From Neoechinorhynchus agilis (Eukaryota > Acanthocephala): a stretch of DNA of 64,000 nt. Made by a program: the position numbers and the translations under genes. The notes below the pieces were generated by a model. That model made no database searches and was not told the DNA's origin. It was given only the letters and a program-made list of their open reading frames with translations. The stretch is from positions 5,456,001 to 5,520,000 of the forward strand of contig CM121341.1 in assembly GCA_051530055.1 (NCBI GenBank), written 5' to 3'. Shown here piece after piece: positions 1 through 18,048 of this stretch; positions within the stretch are counted from its first letter, which is position 1, and each line of letters starts with the position of its first letter.

Positions 1-423
1 AAATACCAAGGAAATAAATTAGTGAATTTAAAACCCCGGGAGGGTAGCAAAACTACAAAAAAAAGAAAGGAAAAATAGAATGTTTATTCAATTCTAAATT
101 CGAAAAAATAATTCATCTTTAATCAATGTACGCTTGCTACACACACTTTTTGAATAAGATAAACATTGCATTATTCCTGAACGTGAAAATCTTAGCACTT
201 TTGAACATATCAGTTCAATCGTTTAATTAATGTTTTAATTACTAATCGGTGCATTGTACTAAGTTCTCATCTGCGGATACAAAATGAACGCCGACCATTT
301 TTAGATTTGTTGTTAGAAAATGCAGTAATGTTCTAGCGGTATTGTTTTCCTAGAGTCGGGCAATCTTTGCCGACTCGATGGGCACCGTAGACCGAACGGT
401 GTAGCAGTATTCTCCGAGCTCGG
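1..423. other. AT-rich stretch, nothing recognised
   Basis: No convincing coding exon, RNA gene or named repeat was seen here. Open frames are short and overlap on both strands. Confidence 0.5.
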
Positions 424-427
424 GCAG

Positions 428-775
428 GGGGATGGAACACTGCATCCGTTTTTTCGACCGTTACACAAGAACGACACCTTGAGAGATCCAGAAAGGCGGT
501 GGTTGATATATATCGTAGTTTTTTTGTCCAAGAGACTCAGACGAATCACTGGCCATCCGAGTTCAGGAAGCCAACGGGGAGGGAACACTGCATCCGTTTT
601 TTCGACCGTTACACAAGGACGACACCTTGAGAGATCCAGAAAGGCGGTGGTTGATATATATCGTTGTTTTTTGTCCAAGAGACTCAGACGAATCACTGGC
701 GATCCGAGCTCAGGAAGCCAACGGGGAGGGAACACTGCATCCGTCATTTCGACCGTTACACCGGGATGGCAGGCG
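428..775. repeat. 148-bp tandem repeat, about 2.3 copies
   Basis: The phrase gaacactgcatccgt recurs at about 435, 583 and 730, giving periods of 148 and 147 bases. The first two units are nearly identical and the third is cut short near 775. The unit is GC-richer than its surroundings and stays open in frames on both strands, which is expected of a repeat whose length is near a multiple of three. The repeated protein read from it is therefore not treated as a gene. Confidence 0.9.
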
Positions 776-784
776 CAGTAGCAT

Positions 785-2205
785 GTGTGATGACCTTCAA
801 AAGGTTTTATTGAATAGATAACACACTGAGAAAAACTAAACACTTGCACACATTGTATCGTTATTTTGAATATAATAGTAACATCAATGAATATAATAGT
901 CAGGACACTGGGTCGATATTCTATATCAACCTTCGGCAGGTCTCATGAATAAAATCGGCAGGAGCGAAGAACTAATTGACCATTTTGACTAATCCACTTA
1001 GAACCCTCTAAGAGGCGCTTCAGGAGTACCTACATCCACGTTCGAATCATTGGTTGAATCCTTATATTCAATTGGCGCATCAATGGAGGAGCGGGAGGTA
1101 GGAGCTAGTCGTTGGGTGGAAACTTTGTCAACGCGACCGTCAGGATATTCCACAACTGAATATTTTTCATTAGTATAATTTTGGTGAATATACTCCCGGT
1201 CATAACCTATTTGATTTTGATTTATTGGAAATATTTCGAGCTGAGACCTCATTGTTTTGCTCTTAAAGCATCATCCAGGCCTGTTTCCTCCTCGATTAAT
1301 TCGAATACATCCGCTCAGATGTTGAATAGAAAAATGTCGATAAAGGGATGACCGTCGGTGGATTGCATCATATGTTGAAGATTTCTTCTCCGCAATTTAT
1401 ATGTTTTCGATGCTTCCTCATTATGTGGCATAACATTGAATCGTTCCAACCGCCATGTTTTGTTGGAAGTAGTCCGGTCACTCCGTGATAGTGACGTTTC
1501 TTGATTCAATGTTGATTGCATGTCCTTGTGATCACCTTCTGCTGTTTCCATCAAGAGAACCCGTTTCTATTCAATAAATTGTGATGACCTTTAAGAGGTT
1601 TCATTGGATAGAAAACACACTGACAAAAACCAAACACTTGCTAACATGTTGTAACGTTATTATGAATATAATGGTAACGTCAATGAATATATTATTATTA
1701 TTATTATTTCACGCCTCATACAACATACACACAATCAATCTCTTAATTCCTCTTTCTTGCTTGATCTAATATGTCTCGGGCCCAAGATGGCTGTGAGTTG
1801 TGGGACGATCTCTTAATGAATATAATAGAAACGTGGGCCCAGTGGCCGTGTGGCATAAGCGCGTTCATAATGCGCTTGATATGTCGAAGGTTCAACACCA
1901 CCGGTCGCTGGGTTCCACGGTTGTGCGAGGCTGCTGGAAGGGGTGGGGTCAGGTTTTGAGATTGCCCATCGGCCCCAAAGGGGGTTGGCCCCGTTCCTTC
2001 GAGTGCGGCTGAGCGATTCCGTTGTGTGCAAGTTAGCCGAAAGGCTCAAAAAGGAATATAGCCGAAGCTATCAAAGAAGATGTCGCAAGACCAATGATTG
2101 TATGTGGCCTTTGATAATAAATAAAATAAATAGCAACGTCAATGAATATAATAGTAACGTCACTAAATAATGGTGATGCCACTTGGTCGATATTCCATAA
2201 CTGCG
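785..2205 (-). mobile_element. Fossil of a short LTR-type retroelement, broken, with a SINE nested in one end repeat
   Basis: Two direct repeats of about 120-155 bases begin with tgtgatgacct at 785 and 1579 and resemble LTRs. Their similarity is visibly imperfect, suggesting an old insertion. The second repeat is interrupted near 1700-2140 by other DNA, including the SINE, and its distal part (tggtcgatattcc) resumes near 2175. On the minus strand between the repeats, 998-1252 reads DGRVDKVSTQRLAP, which resembles the C-terminal end of Ty3/gypsy-type integrases. The element is clearly broken and incomplete. Family assignment rests on this one motif and is tentative. Confidence 0.4.
1830..2133 (+). 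mobile_element. tRNA-derived SINE
   Basis: The head resembles a Leu/Ser-type tRNA. It has an A-box-like GTGGCCGTGTGGCATAAGC, then a short arm, then a B-box-like GGTTCAACACC. A GC-rich body follows, and the element ends in an A-rich tail with taa-type repeats at about 2115-2133. The 14-base string aatgaatataatag lies on both sides (about 1815 and 2147) and could be the target-site duplication. That phrase also recurs nearby, so the duplication is suggestive only. Confidence 0.6.
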
Positions 2206-2394
2206 TGAATGATTTCTGCTCCAAGATTCTGTTGGCCATGTTAATAAACTTTGCTGAACTGTTCAAAAATACAGCAGGTAATAATGATAATAACACGTTT
2301 ATTGAGTTCAAAAAAAGCGTATCCGTTATAATGGAAAAATCCAGCCGAGGGATATCCGTGGAGTAAGAATATCTGGTCACGGAGAGATTATGAG

Positions 2395-3560
2395 GTTGAG
2401 TCTTTCCTTTATTTCATTTCAAATTATGATATCCGAGAAGATTGGGCGGCATGGAAAAAGGAGCGTAGGTATATGGAGGTGCGAGGTCGACGAAGATGAA
2501 ACGAATTGAAATTACGAGTGTTGTGTTCGTGTGAAATGGAAGCGATATTTGGTAGAAATTATGGTGGTGGCATGATCGATAGGCGTTTTGATTGTTTAAT
2601 GAAAATAGCATCAAGGCATTCGGTGAGAGGGGAAAAGTCAGCTGTGCAAATTTTAGATGCTCTTTATGAAACATTTCAAGACGATGGGTTTGAGATTTGG
2701 AAAGGTTGCAAAATACGGGATAACCGTGGGTGAGGGACGGTAAGACAAAGCAGAAGTAAAATTTGTCCCATTACAAGTTTGATTAAAATTGGAGACCCAG
2801 AATTCTTAGGGAGGTGACTACAGGAGAGAGGGGATAGTTTCCAAGAATTTAGAGAAATTCAGGTGGAGTTTGTAATTTGTGCAGAAATCTTTTACGTGTG
2901 TGATTTCGTTAGACGTTAAGGAGAGGGAGAGGTGGAGGTGAATGGGTGATGAGGGTGATATCATCGGTGTACAAGAAGAGTTAAGAGTGAGAGGAGAGAG
3001 GTCGTTTAGCAAAATATTAAAAAGAAGTGGTGACAGAATAGCACCTTGAGGTACGCCTTTGGTGAGGGGAAGGCTGACAGAGGAGGTAGAACGGCAGCAA
3101 ATGTATTTTTTGCGAGTGTGAAGATAAGATTCGAGCCAGCGGATCGGCCACAGCTTGAGAGCCACATCGGAGAAGGCCAGGAGAAGGAGTGAATGGTCCA
3201 CTGGGTCGAAAGCTTTCGATAAATCAAGTTAAATGAGACGGCTGACGTGGGAGGGATTATTGTCAAGGTTACCTTGCAATGTGTCATAAATGCAGAGTAG
3301 GGCATCGGTTGCAGAAAATTTGGGCCAGAAGCTAAAATGTAGGGGCGATAAATTTTCGTTAAGTGGACGAAGGCGAGGTTTAAAACATTTTTCCATGATT
3401 TATGAAAGAGCGGGTAGAATGGATATTAAACGGAATGATTCGGTGGAAATCGGATGCCTTTTTTGGAAGAAGGATAACTTGGGCAGTTTTCGGGCATGAC
3501 AAGTAGATGCCATTTAAAAAGCTGAGGTTCACGCTGTGGGTAAGTCAATGAGTTCGGGGA
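2395..3560 (-). mobile_element. LINE fragment (CR1/Jockey-like), reverse transcriptase region
   Basis: Read on the minus strand, the fragment carries reverse-transcriptase landmarks in order. A fingers-like KKGIRFPPNHS lies near 3440. KGVPQGAILSPLLFN, the palm motif typical of CR1/L2/Jockey-type LINEs, lies near 3030-3060. The thumb side (LHLNFSKFLETIPS) lies near 2830. Reading is broken into several frames and the region holding the catalytic YxDD is degraded, so this is a dead copy. The same 3' segment recurs at 9460-10040 (plus) and 39980-40540 (minus), which defines the family by internal comparison. Confidence 0.85.
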
Positions 3561-3739
3561 TGATGTAGCGAAGAGCCCAGTTTGGGATTTCGGATTAAGA
3601 GGAAAAATTTCGAGGTAATTTCTGATAAATAATAGATTGAAACAAAAGCAATAAAGATCGGTATTTTTAGAAAACACGACAATGTTGAAAGCGCTACAAG
3701 ATTTGATCATCCCACAATTCGCTACTTTCCACGGGGTTT

Positions 3740-4363
3740 TCAGACGACAAGTCGATAAGTAACGTACCGTCCGGCCGTTTCTGAATTTCGAATAATCCGC
3801 ACAAGAACTCCTCGTTGAAGACCGAAATAACGTGCGACGGGATCAGAAGTCAACATTCTTGGCAGTTGATTTTCACGCACCATGTATTTTGACAAGACGG
3901 ATTGTTTTTCTTCTTCACTGAGTACCACATGAACCGGTACGAGCTCGTGTTCAGTTACATTTATGACCAATTCCCGATCCAAGAAATGTTCAAACCGAAC
4001 ATCGTTAGAGTCCTGACTTATGAACTGTTTCGCTGATGGTGTCAGAGCGCCTTTTGATATTATAATGCAATGCTTGCACTTTTCCTTCTCTAGCTGACCC
4101 ATTGTATTCTTCAGAAAGCCAGTTCCGATCTTTTCCTCGTCGGCAAAGCTTACAAGAAGAGTATCCGTACCAGAATCTTTGGTAACAAAAATACTCAGCT
4201 CCGAGCGTTTGATTGTTTCATCCGGTGCAGAGAATTTAGCCAGGAAATCTTCAAAAGACTCATCGAGCTCATCTTGAGAAACGTAGTAGCCACGATCATG
4301 GCAGAGTTGAACTGCAGTCTTGCGAACGCGGTACATTATCCAAGCCTCGTTCGATTGAGCCAT
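3740..4363 (-). CDS. RNA polymerases I/II/III shared subunit RPABC1 (RPB5)
   Basis: A 207-residue intact, single-exon reading frame that matches eukaryotic RPB5 along its whole length (usual length about 210). RPB5 is a shared subunit of the three nuclear RNA polymerases and sits in the jaw that contacts incoming DNA. The N-terminal jaw domain covers roughly residues 1-140. The conserved C-terminal assembly domain includes ELVPVHVVLSEEEK, LPRMLTSDPVARYFG and GRYVTYRLV. The ATG at 4361-4363 is the natural start because it begins directly with the family's N-terminal helix. The gene stands between a LINE fragment downstream and the 208-bp satellite upstream, so its promoter must lie within or beside repeat DNA. 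No missing key region was seen. Confidence 0.97.
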   Translation of the reverse strand: MAQSNEAWIMYRVRKTAVQLCHDRGYYVSQDELDESFEDFLAKFSAPDETIKRSELSIFVTKDSGTDTLLVSFADEEKIGTGFLKNTMGQLEKEKCKHCIIISKGALTPSAKQFISQDSNDVRFEHFLDRELVINVTEHELVPVHVVLSEEEKQSVLSKYMVRENQLPRMLTSDPVARYFGLQRGVLVRIIRNSETAGRYVTYRLVV

Positions 4364-4499
4364 CTAAAAAGAGAGAGAAAATCCCATATTGACGCAGGAT
4401 CCAATATGGAGAATGCTTCCAATTCGCGAAATTGTTTAAAAAGTAACGAAAACGACCATCGATCTTATATAGCAATAAAATTCATCATTTGAAAGAGCT

Positions 4500-6660
4500 T
4501 ACGAATGATCGATTCTACGTTTTTATTCTCGAACCGTAAACACCTTATGAGAGGTTTTCGAAAGCGCAAACGTCGGCACATAAAAAATGCTTTCCATGAA
4601 AAACCAACGATGTTAGAACCTAAAATAGATGGTAAAGCAATAAAACAGCACTTAAATCCAAGGGAATTTGCAAGAGCGAATAAATAGATTTGCGGTACAA
4701 AAGAATTTCCGAACCAAGTCAAAGGAAAACAAATAAATATTTCATTTTTGTTTTAAAGTAGTTTTCTATCATACGAATGATCGATTCCTCTCTTTTTTCG
4801 CTCAGATTCACACGAATTCCTAGAGACGAAAAATAGATGGTAAAGCAATAAAACAGCTCTTAAATCCAAGGGAATTTGCAAGAGCGAATAAATAGATTTG
4901 CGGTACAAAAGAATTTCCGAACCAAGTCAAAGGAAAACAAATAAATATTTCATTTTTGTTTTAAAGTAGTTTTCTATCATACAAATTATCGATTCCTCTC
5001 TTTTTTCGCTCAGATTCACACGAATTCCTAGAGACGAAAAATAGATGGTAAAGCAATAAAACAGCTCTTAAATCCAAGGGAATTTGCAAGAGCGAATAAA
5101 TAGATTTGCGGTACAAAAGAATTCCCGTACCAAGTCAAAGGAAAACAAATAAATATTTCATTTTTGTTTTAAAGTAGTTTTCTATCATACAAATTATCGA
5201 TTCCTCTCTTTTTTCGCTCAGATTCACACGAATTCCTAGAGACGAAAAATAGATGGTAAAGCAATAAAACAGCTCTTAAATCCAAGGGAATTTGCAAGAG
5301 CGAATAAATAGATTTGCGGTACAAAAGAATTCCCGAACCAAGTCAAAGGAAAACAAATAAATATTTCATTTTTGTTTTAAAGTAGTTTTCTATCATACGA
5401 ATGATCGATTCCTCTCTTTTTTCGCTCAGATTCACACGAATTCCTAGGGACGAAAAATAGGTGGTAAAGCAATAAAACAGCTCTTAAATCCAAGGGAATT
5501 TGCAAGAGCGCATAAATTGATTTGCGGTACAAAAGAATTCCCGTACCAAGTCAAAGGAAAACAAATAAATATTTCATTTTTGTTTTAAAGTAGTTTTCTA
5601 TCATACGAATTATCGATTCCTCTCTTTTTTCGCTCAGATTCACACGAATTCCTAGAGACGAAAAATAGATGGTAAAGCAATAAAACAGCTCTTAAATCCA
5701 AGGGAATTTGCAAGAGCGGATAAATAGATTTGCGGTACAAAAGAATTTCCGAACCAAGTCAAAGGAAAACAAATAGATATTTCATTTTTGTTTTAAAGTA
5801 GTTTTCTATCATACGAATGTTCGATTCCTCTCTTTTTTCGCTCAGATTCACACGAATTCCTAGGGTCGAAAAATACGTGGTAAAGCAACAAAACAGCTCT
5901 TAAATCCAAGGGAATTTGCAAGAGCGAATAAATAGATTTGCGGTACAAAAGAATTTCCGAACCAAGTCAAAGGAAAACAAATAAATATTTCATTTTTGTT
6001 TTAAAGTAGTTTTCTATCATACGAATGTTCGATTCCTCTCTTTTTTCGCTCAGATTCACACGAATTCCTAGGGTCGAAAAATACGTGGTAAAGCAACAAA
6101 ACAGCTCTTAAATCCAAGGGAATTTGCAAGAGCGAATAAATGGATTTGCGGTACAAAAGAATTTCGGAACCAAGTCAAAAGAAAACAAATGGATATTTCA
6201 TTTTTGTTTTAAAGTAGTTTTCTATCATACGAATGTTCGATTCCTCTCTTTTTTCGCTCAGATTCACACGAATTCCTAGGGTCGAAAAATACGTAAAGCA
6301 AAAAACAGCTCTTAAATCCAAGGGAATTTGCAAGAGCGCATAAATTGATTTGCGGTACAAAAGAATTTCCGAACTATGTCAAAAGAAAACAAATAAATAT
6401 TTCATTTTTGTTTTAAAGTAGTTTTCTATCATACGAACGATCGATTCCTCTCTTTTTTCGCTCAGATTCACGAATTCCTAGAGACGAAGAATAGGTGGTA
6501 AAGCAATAAAACAGCTCTTAAATCCAAGGGAATTTGCAAGAGCGCACGGATAGGTTTTCGGCACAGGAGAATTTCCGAGCCAAGCCAAAGGAAAATAAAT
6601 AAATGTTTTATTTCGCTTTAAAGTTGTTCTCAATCGTATGAATGATTGATTCTCCTCTCC
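4500..6660. repeat. 208-bp satellite array, about nine full copies plus degenerate ends
   Basis: The phrase cgattcctctctttttt starts at 4782, 4990, 5198, 5406, 5614, 5822, 6030 and 6238, exactly 208 bases apart, and then at 6442 after a 204-base copy. The copies differ by only a few bases each. The first (4505-4781) and last (about 6442-6660) units are more diverged, as expected at the edges of an array kept similar by unequal exchange. No coding frame is conserved across copies. Confidence 0.97.
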
Positions 6661-6669
6661 TCGCTTCGC

Positions 6670-9236
6670 TCGGAACCTGGATGCTAGACAACAATGTGAA
6701 GACGGAAACTTGCCCGCCCAAAACGAGCCATCAAAGCAACCGCCAGAAGATTCTGATAATTCGTAGGCTCAGTTCTCAAAGAAAATTTCGACTGAATATA
6801 GGCAGCGAACTGCGTTCATATCGCCTCGCTACTGACGACGACGCCTTGAACGCGCCACTAATCGATTGCGCTCCACCCAAGAAGACCAACGCTGCTAGGC
6901 TCCAACGCATTTCTACTGATGTGTGTTTTGCTTGCAGTAAGTCTTTTTAATTAACCAATTTGGGGGTAATTTTTGCACAAGGTTCCCGGGATCTCCGCTG
7001 TTGCGGATCTGGTTCTCAACCACAATCAACCGATCTGTTTATGGCTGGGACCTCTCAGATCACCACTGACTCCTTTTCGATACCTGATATCGTACGGGTT
7101 CTGCTCAGGAACGTCCTTAAACGGACCCCTAAGGGCGCACGATATCAGATCGCCAAAGCATTTACGGGATTGCTCAACGTTTGCCTCCAAAAGAACTGCA
7201 CGCCACCATGGACACGGCTCTTCGCATTCCCGCGCTTAGTCCTTTGCACCAGTGATGATTCCGGGGTGTCTTTCACAACAACAATCAGGGAAAGGGTGGC
7301 CACCTTCCAGCAGATATTTAACAATTTCAAAATGAAATTTCGCGAGGTTCGTAAGGGACGCACGAAGAAAGAGTTTCGTTGCCGTTTTTCTAAGCAATCC
7401 CAGACTGTACGTGTTTCTTCAAAACTTGCGGACGGAGAATTGTCATCCTCCGACAGTTTTGCACAAGGAAACAACGCGACACAACAAATACTCCGGTCAA
7501 AACACCCATGCAGTAGCGGCAGTTTTGAAATTCCACCTCGTCCTATACAAGACAGGACACCCATTCAAATTTCAGAGTTAAAAAGGCCATTTCATCTTTT
7601 GCAAATGATTCAGGCCATGGGCTTGGCGGGCTAAGGCCTCAGCACCTAAAGGACATGATGTCCTTTGCAACTGGTGAAGCACCTCTCCCTCTAAGTCGAC
7701 CGCCTGACTTTAGAGGATTTGAATCCAGTTGCAAAAGACCTATTTTTCGGAGCATCATTATGTGCCCTCACAAAAAAAGAAGGTGCGATTCGTCCCATCG
7801 CCGTATCTTCGACGATACGCCGACTTGCAGGAAAAATTCTCTGCAAACGTATCACAGAAAAAACCGGGCTGCAACTTCGCCCATTCAAACTAAGTTGCTG
7901 CACATCCAGCGCTACGGAACCTATTGTCCACGCGCTCCGAAACTTTGCTACGAGGAGTTCAGACCCGTGCGTGATTCTTAAGTGTGATTTTCAAAATGCC
8001 TTTAACTCTCTTAATAGAGAAATCATGTTTTGCGCAATTAGGGATCACGCACCAGAAGCCTTCCAGTAGTTTCTCAATGCCTACGGGACCGCTACAGACC
8101 ATCTCATTTGGTCCCAAAGAGGAGTGCAGCAAGGAGATCCTCTCGGTCCAATCGCATTCTCCCTAACAGTAAATCCAATAGCGCACTCTCTCCATTGCAG
8201 CTTCAACGCTTGGTACTTAGATGACGCTACACTCGGAGGTGATCTCCCGTTGTACTCCGCGATTTGGAGACCTCGAGAATGTGCATTGAGCTCAATATTA
8301 AAAAGTGTGGGCTCCAAGTATTAAATATCGAAGACGCCGCCGAAGTCAAGGAGCTAATGGGTGGGTTCGAGGCCGTAGCTCCAGGTCTGAAACTCGTGAC
8401 TCGGGAGCAACTCAATATTCTGGGTAGTTGCGTCCTTGATTCAAATGTGGAAGCTGAGATCGGCAGTATCATACCGAAACTTTCGTTGCTGTGCGATAGT
8501 GTGAGCGCTCTCTCGGCTCACGAAGCGTTATTTCTGATAAAGAACGCACTCTTTATTTCAAAATTGTTATATAAGGTCCGCACAGCAACATTCCTCAAAC
8601 ATAAGGAAGGATTGGCTAAGCTAGGCGACAAGGTGAGGGCTTGTCTCAAGCGTATTTTAGATGTCCAGTTCTCAGATGAAGCGTGGCGACAAGCTTCCTT
8701 GCCTATGTCATCTGGGGATTGGGCATTTGGGCGCTAGTAGACCTTGCTTTGCCGGCCTTTCGTAGATCGTATGAGGGGAATCAACCGATAGCGAAGATAA
8801 TTCTGAGGGGAAAGCTTTGTCTTGACCAAGACTTTGTGGTGGCAGTTGAAGAATGGTGCCAGCGTACAGGCGCTAACCATGTTCCCGTGAATGGCCTCAG
8901 ACAGTCAATCTGGGGCAGACCTCTCGTCGCGAGAGCTCACAACTCTCTACTTTCAGGTTCCCGCGATGTGGTTGTCCGAGCAAGATTGTTCGCAGTTTCG
9001 ACACGAGAATCGGGGGCGTGGTTGGAAGCTGTTCCTCTGGCATCTGTGGGATCTCCTCTCGCTGATCAGGTAACGATGAGCGCAGTGTCCTTGAGACTTG
9101 GTCTCCCGATATGCACGCCCCATCGCTGTCGATGTGGGTCTTTGGTAGATGTGCCGAAATTCAAAGGGGAGGTTCTCATGCCATTCTGAGATCAACGGCG
9201 TAATTTCTCGGGCGTTGAGAACGGCGAACTTCCCCG
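6670..9236 (+). mobile_element. Decayed LINE, copy A (zinc-finger N-terminus, RT with YLDD)
   Basis: In order along the plus strand: a CxxC stub (CFACSKSF, near 6925-6948), a TPKGAR segment near 7120, an RT fingers motif IRPIAVS near 7790, the palm VILKCDFQNAFNS near 7970, QQGDPLGP at about 8128-8150 and WYLDDATLGG at about 8208-8237. The rest runs to about 9236, where similarity to copy B (37499-39300, minus) ends. The zinc finger, GAR block and YLDD layout belong to a widespread animal non-LTR family. Stops near 7632 and 8068 and a frame change near 8240-8264 show this copy is dead. Relative to copy B it lacks the C-terminal part containing PDG and RGNAA motifs. Confidence 0.85.
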
Positions 9237-9459
9237 ACATCTTCGGCTGCACAAGACCGATAGCAGAAAACACTGTAATCCACAACTCTGATTCGTCAAC
9301 ACTAATCTTAAAACCATGCAAAATCTAAGTTGCAAATATGAAAAACCGGATGTTGTGGTTGCGCGTTGACATTGTACTTGTGAGTGTGCATGTGGTCGGT
9401 GTGTTGCTAAATAAAGGTTTTGATCATGGCCAACGGAGGAACGACAACACATATAAAAG

Positions 9460-10045
9460 ATTTTACACCAATCACAAACGCCCCCTGAATTTCTCTAAAT
9501 GCTTCGAAATTATCCCCTCTCCTTGCAACCCCACATTTTCCCCTGAGCTTCTAAATGACATCCTACGAGTAACCTCCCTAAGAATTCTGGGTATCTAATT
9601 TCAATCAAACTTGAAATGGAACCCGCACATCACTCTCTCCCTCAAGCCTAACGCCTTTAAAATTTATCTCCTCGAACGCCTCCGACATTTAGGAATCCCT
9701 TCACCCGATCTCTACAAATTTTACTTCTGCTTTATTTTACCGTCCCTCTCCTGCGGTTATCCCGCATTTTGCAGCGTATCCAAATCTCTAATCCGCCGTC
9801 TTAAAATTCTTTATAAAAGAGCATCTAAAATTTTCACAGCTGACTTTTCTCAACTCGGAGAAGGGTAGAAGAGGAAATAGTTTATTGAAGTTCCCTTGAT
9901 ACTATTTTCATAAAACAATCAAAACGCCTATCAACCCTTGAACCACAATTTCTACCATATATCGCTCCCTTTATACACGAGCACAACACTCGTAATCCTA
10001 ATTCGTTTCATGCCCAATCTTCTCGGATATCAGAACTTGAAATGA
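9460..10045 (+). mobile_element. LINE fragment (CR1/Jockey-like), 3' part
   Basis: It contains the same sequence as the 2395-3560 fragment but on the plus strand. It covers the segment after the palm, including NFSKCFEIIPSP, LNDILRVTSLRILGI and FYFCFILPSLSCGYPAF, and ends in the shared 3' terminus (cccaatcttctcggatatcag) near 10040. Several stops and frame changes are present. It is inserted just downstream of LINE copy A. Confidence 0.8.
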
Positions 10046-10155
10046 ACCAAAGGAAAGAAAAACCTAACAAGCGGTCCTGTAAACAATAAACAATAATTCC
10101 CACCAGAACGGACCTTCCAACCCGACAGGATATTCTCGAACGAACGGACACATCC

Positions 10156-10840
10156 TCACCTGAACTGGAGTCGTGGGGAAAAAGGAGCGAAGGTAGACAT
10201 TTGTGCGAGGAACTGAAGGATGGAAAATGTTGGGGCGACGCGAGTGTTGTAATTGTGAGTAAAAGTAGAAATGTGTGATAGAAATTGAAGAGGAGGAAGA
10301 GAATGAAAGCGCTTTGAGTTCTTTTGAAAGATTAGAGAGAGGTGTTTTTCTAAAGGCATGAATTTGGAGGAGCAGATTAGAGCGCGCCTCTTGTGAAATG
10401 TATTAAGTTTTTTGAATAGTTTAGAAGAAAAATTGCAGAGGGTTGGATATGCGTGAATGATAATCCAAGGAATCGAAGACGTTTAAGAAGATAGAGTTTA
10501 ATAGACTCTTTTTGCAGCAAAATTAATATGTGCTTATCCCATTTTAGATTTTCTTGAAAATGAAGATCAAATATATGAACAGAAGAGACACGATTGATAT
10601 CAGCATACAAAAAGTATTTGGAATAGGAAAAGGATGGAATAAGATCGTTCAGGAAAATGTTGAAAAGAATGGGGGAGAGAACAGCCCCCCCCTTGTTGGT
10701 AGCTAAGGTGTTTGAGGCGATGCTCCCTATTTCGATAAATTGTAATCTATTGTTAAGAACGGATTTCAACCATTTGATTTGCCAGGCGGCAAAACCAAAT
10801 TTAGAGCACATTACCCGGATAGAGCGGTTGAACGAATAAT
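10156..10840 (-). mobile_element. LINE fragment, second CR1/Jockey-like subfamily
   Basis: On the minus strand 10377-10811 reads an RT palm segment with GAVLSPILFNIFLNDL and a degenerate YADI in place of YADD, then a frame break and a C-terminal segment in 10156-10359. It is related to, but clearly distinct from, the fragments at 2395, 9460 and 39980. The missing catalytic residues and broken frame mark it as dead. Confidence 0.8.
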
Positions 10841-11160
10841 TTATATCGACCGGTGCTTTGAAGCACTCCGATTTTTCTTAGACGATTAACATTGGAATAT
10901 TTTTCACAATTCTAGAATTTCCTCTAAAAAACAAACGCCTTAGTCCAAATAAATTGCTTTTTGTTAATGGGTGAAAACGAAGTGCTAGTGTCTTTGCCGT
11001 CAGGGCAAAGCTGAAGCTCCGGTGCGGTTCACAAAGACACAACTATTCCTAAACTCATTTTAAGTTACGAAATTTAAAACTGAACAAATCTCGGCTATTT
11101 TCGTTTTTAAAACGAAAATTCCCCGAGATCGAGTTTAAACTCTTATTTTTGGAATTCTAT

Positions 11161-16772
<5,612 letters not shown>

Positions 16773-17095
16773 TGGATTCGTGATAACCAGAAGGATTTCT
16801 ATAAACTTTTCTAAACGCAACAAAAGTTAAGAAACTGCTTTGAATCTTCTTTGCGTATCTGGCGTTATGTTTCGCCTTAAGGATTGATACATCGTCATTA
16901 GTTTGATGTGGTTCATACCTTCATCTCGAATGCTTGAGCAACAATAGAAATTCACTTGTTTCAAAACAACATTTGAAACAGATATTTTCAAAACAAAATG
17001 TTTTTAAAAGTTTGGTCAAATCTAAACATTAAGAAAATTCATTAGAGACTTGATGATAAAATGATGAACAAACTGGCACTTGGAAGCTCAGCAAA

Positions 17096-17990
17096 ATGGA
17101 ATGGCGACAATTGCTCCAGTTCTGTACCAGGTACACGAACTTTGAGTTTGAGAACTACGACCACATTGATGCGCCTGCACTGGCAGAGCTCTATATGGAG
17201 AAATGGGACAAGGATCATATCGCCACAATTGCTGGAATAAATCTTTCACTCAAAAGAGTTGATATCTTGATGAAGCGGTCAATATTTTCTGAGGATAAAT
17301 TTGGTGATCTTCTAAACACGAAGGACCGATACATACAATGTAACGCAGAAATGGAGAAAGCACCGTAGCTTTTCTGGATGTTTTCTTAAGACGACAAAAC
17401 TCAAGTTATAGGACCACAGTGTCCTCTGCCCAGTCAATATCCTACAAAGTAGTGAGGATCGGAGAGCATTTCGATATTGGTCTGATCAGAATGTCCTATA
17501 CCATGAACTAAGGAAGGATTATCCGAGTAGCAAGATAGCTCGATGTATTCGGGACGAGCGCTATGACGAACCTAAAGAACCGGTTTTCTTTTTGGAAGTT
17601 CCATTTCAATGTAACTCCGATGTAAACCGAATCCTGAAGTCGGACAAGAGCCAGAAATTGTCCAGCATTGTTAATCCGTTAGCCGATTCCATCTCGGAAG
17701 GATGCGCCTGTAAGGACTGCCCAAAGGTCTACAAATTGGGCACAATAATCATCTAAACGCTGTTAAACAAGGAAACGGACCAAAGTCCTAACATCGAATC
17801 GTGAGATTGATTTTGACAATGAGGACACCAAGTGAGCGAATTGACTTTAGAGATACATTCCAGTCAAATAAGGCGGATTATAGGTCAAAACTCAGGATAG
17901 AGCACCCTGATCTAGGGACGAAATATTGGGAATTGATAAATCAATATCTACTCTTCTCATATTGGACGATTTTACTATTCTTGTAAGACA
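17096..17990 (+). pseudogene. Decayed coding fragments of unknown family
   Basis: Three plus-strand pieces lie close together in different frames. The first is 17096-17368 (contains LAELYMEKWDKDHIATIAG). The second is about 17413-17756, with no ATG near its start; it contains YWSDQNVLYHELRKDYP, FFLEVPFQCNSDVN and a cysteine cluster CACKDC. The third is 17801-17986 (contains DTFQSNKADYRSKLRI). The last piece resembles 43800-43893 (DTFVDNKADYTLNLRI), so at least that part is dispersed. The frame changes and lack of splice signals between pieces suggest relics of a gene or an old element. I do not recognise the family. Confidence 0.45.
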
Positions 17991-18048
17991 GTGAATAGCA
18001 AAATAATATCAATTATCAAATTCATTTATGAAGTACAGGAGACATTAA

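Noticed and set aside
313-849. A 178-codon minus-strand open frame with internal repeats
   Set aside because: It is the translation of a 148-bp tandem repeat that is equally open on the other strand; no domain.
4500-6660. CRISPR-like array
   Set aside because: Units are contiguous 208-bp tandem copies without short repeats and unique spacers, in an animal genome; it is a satellite.
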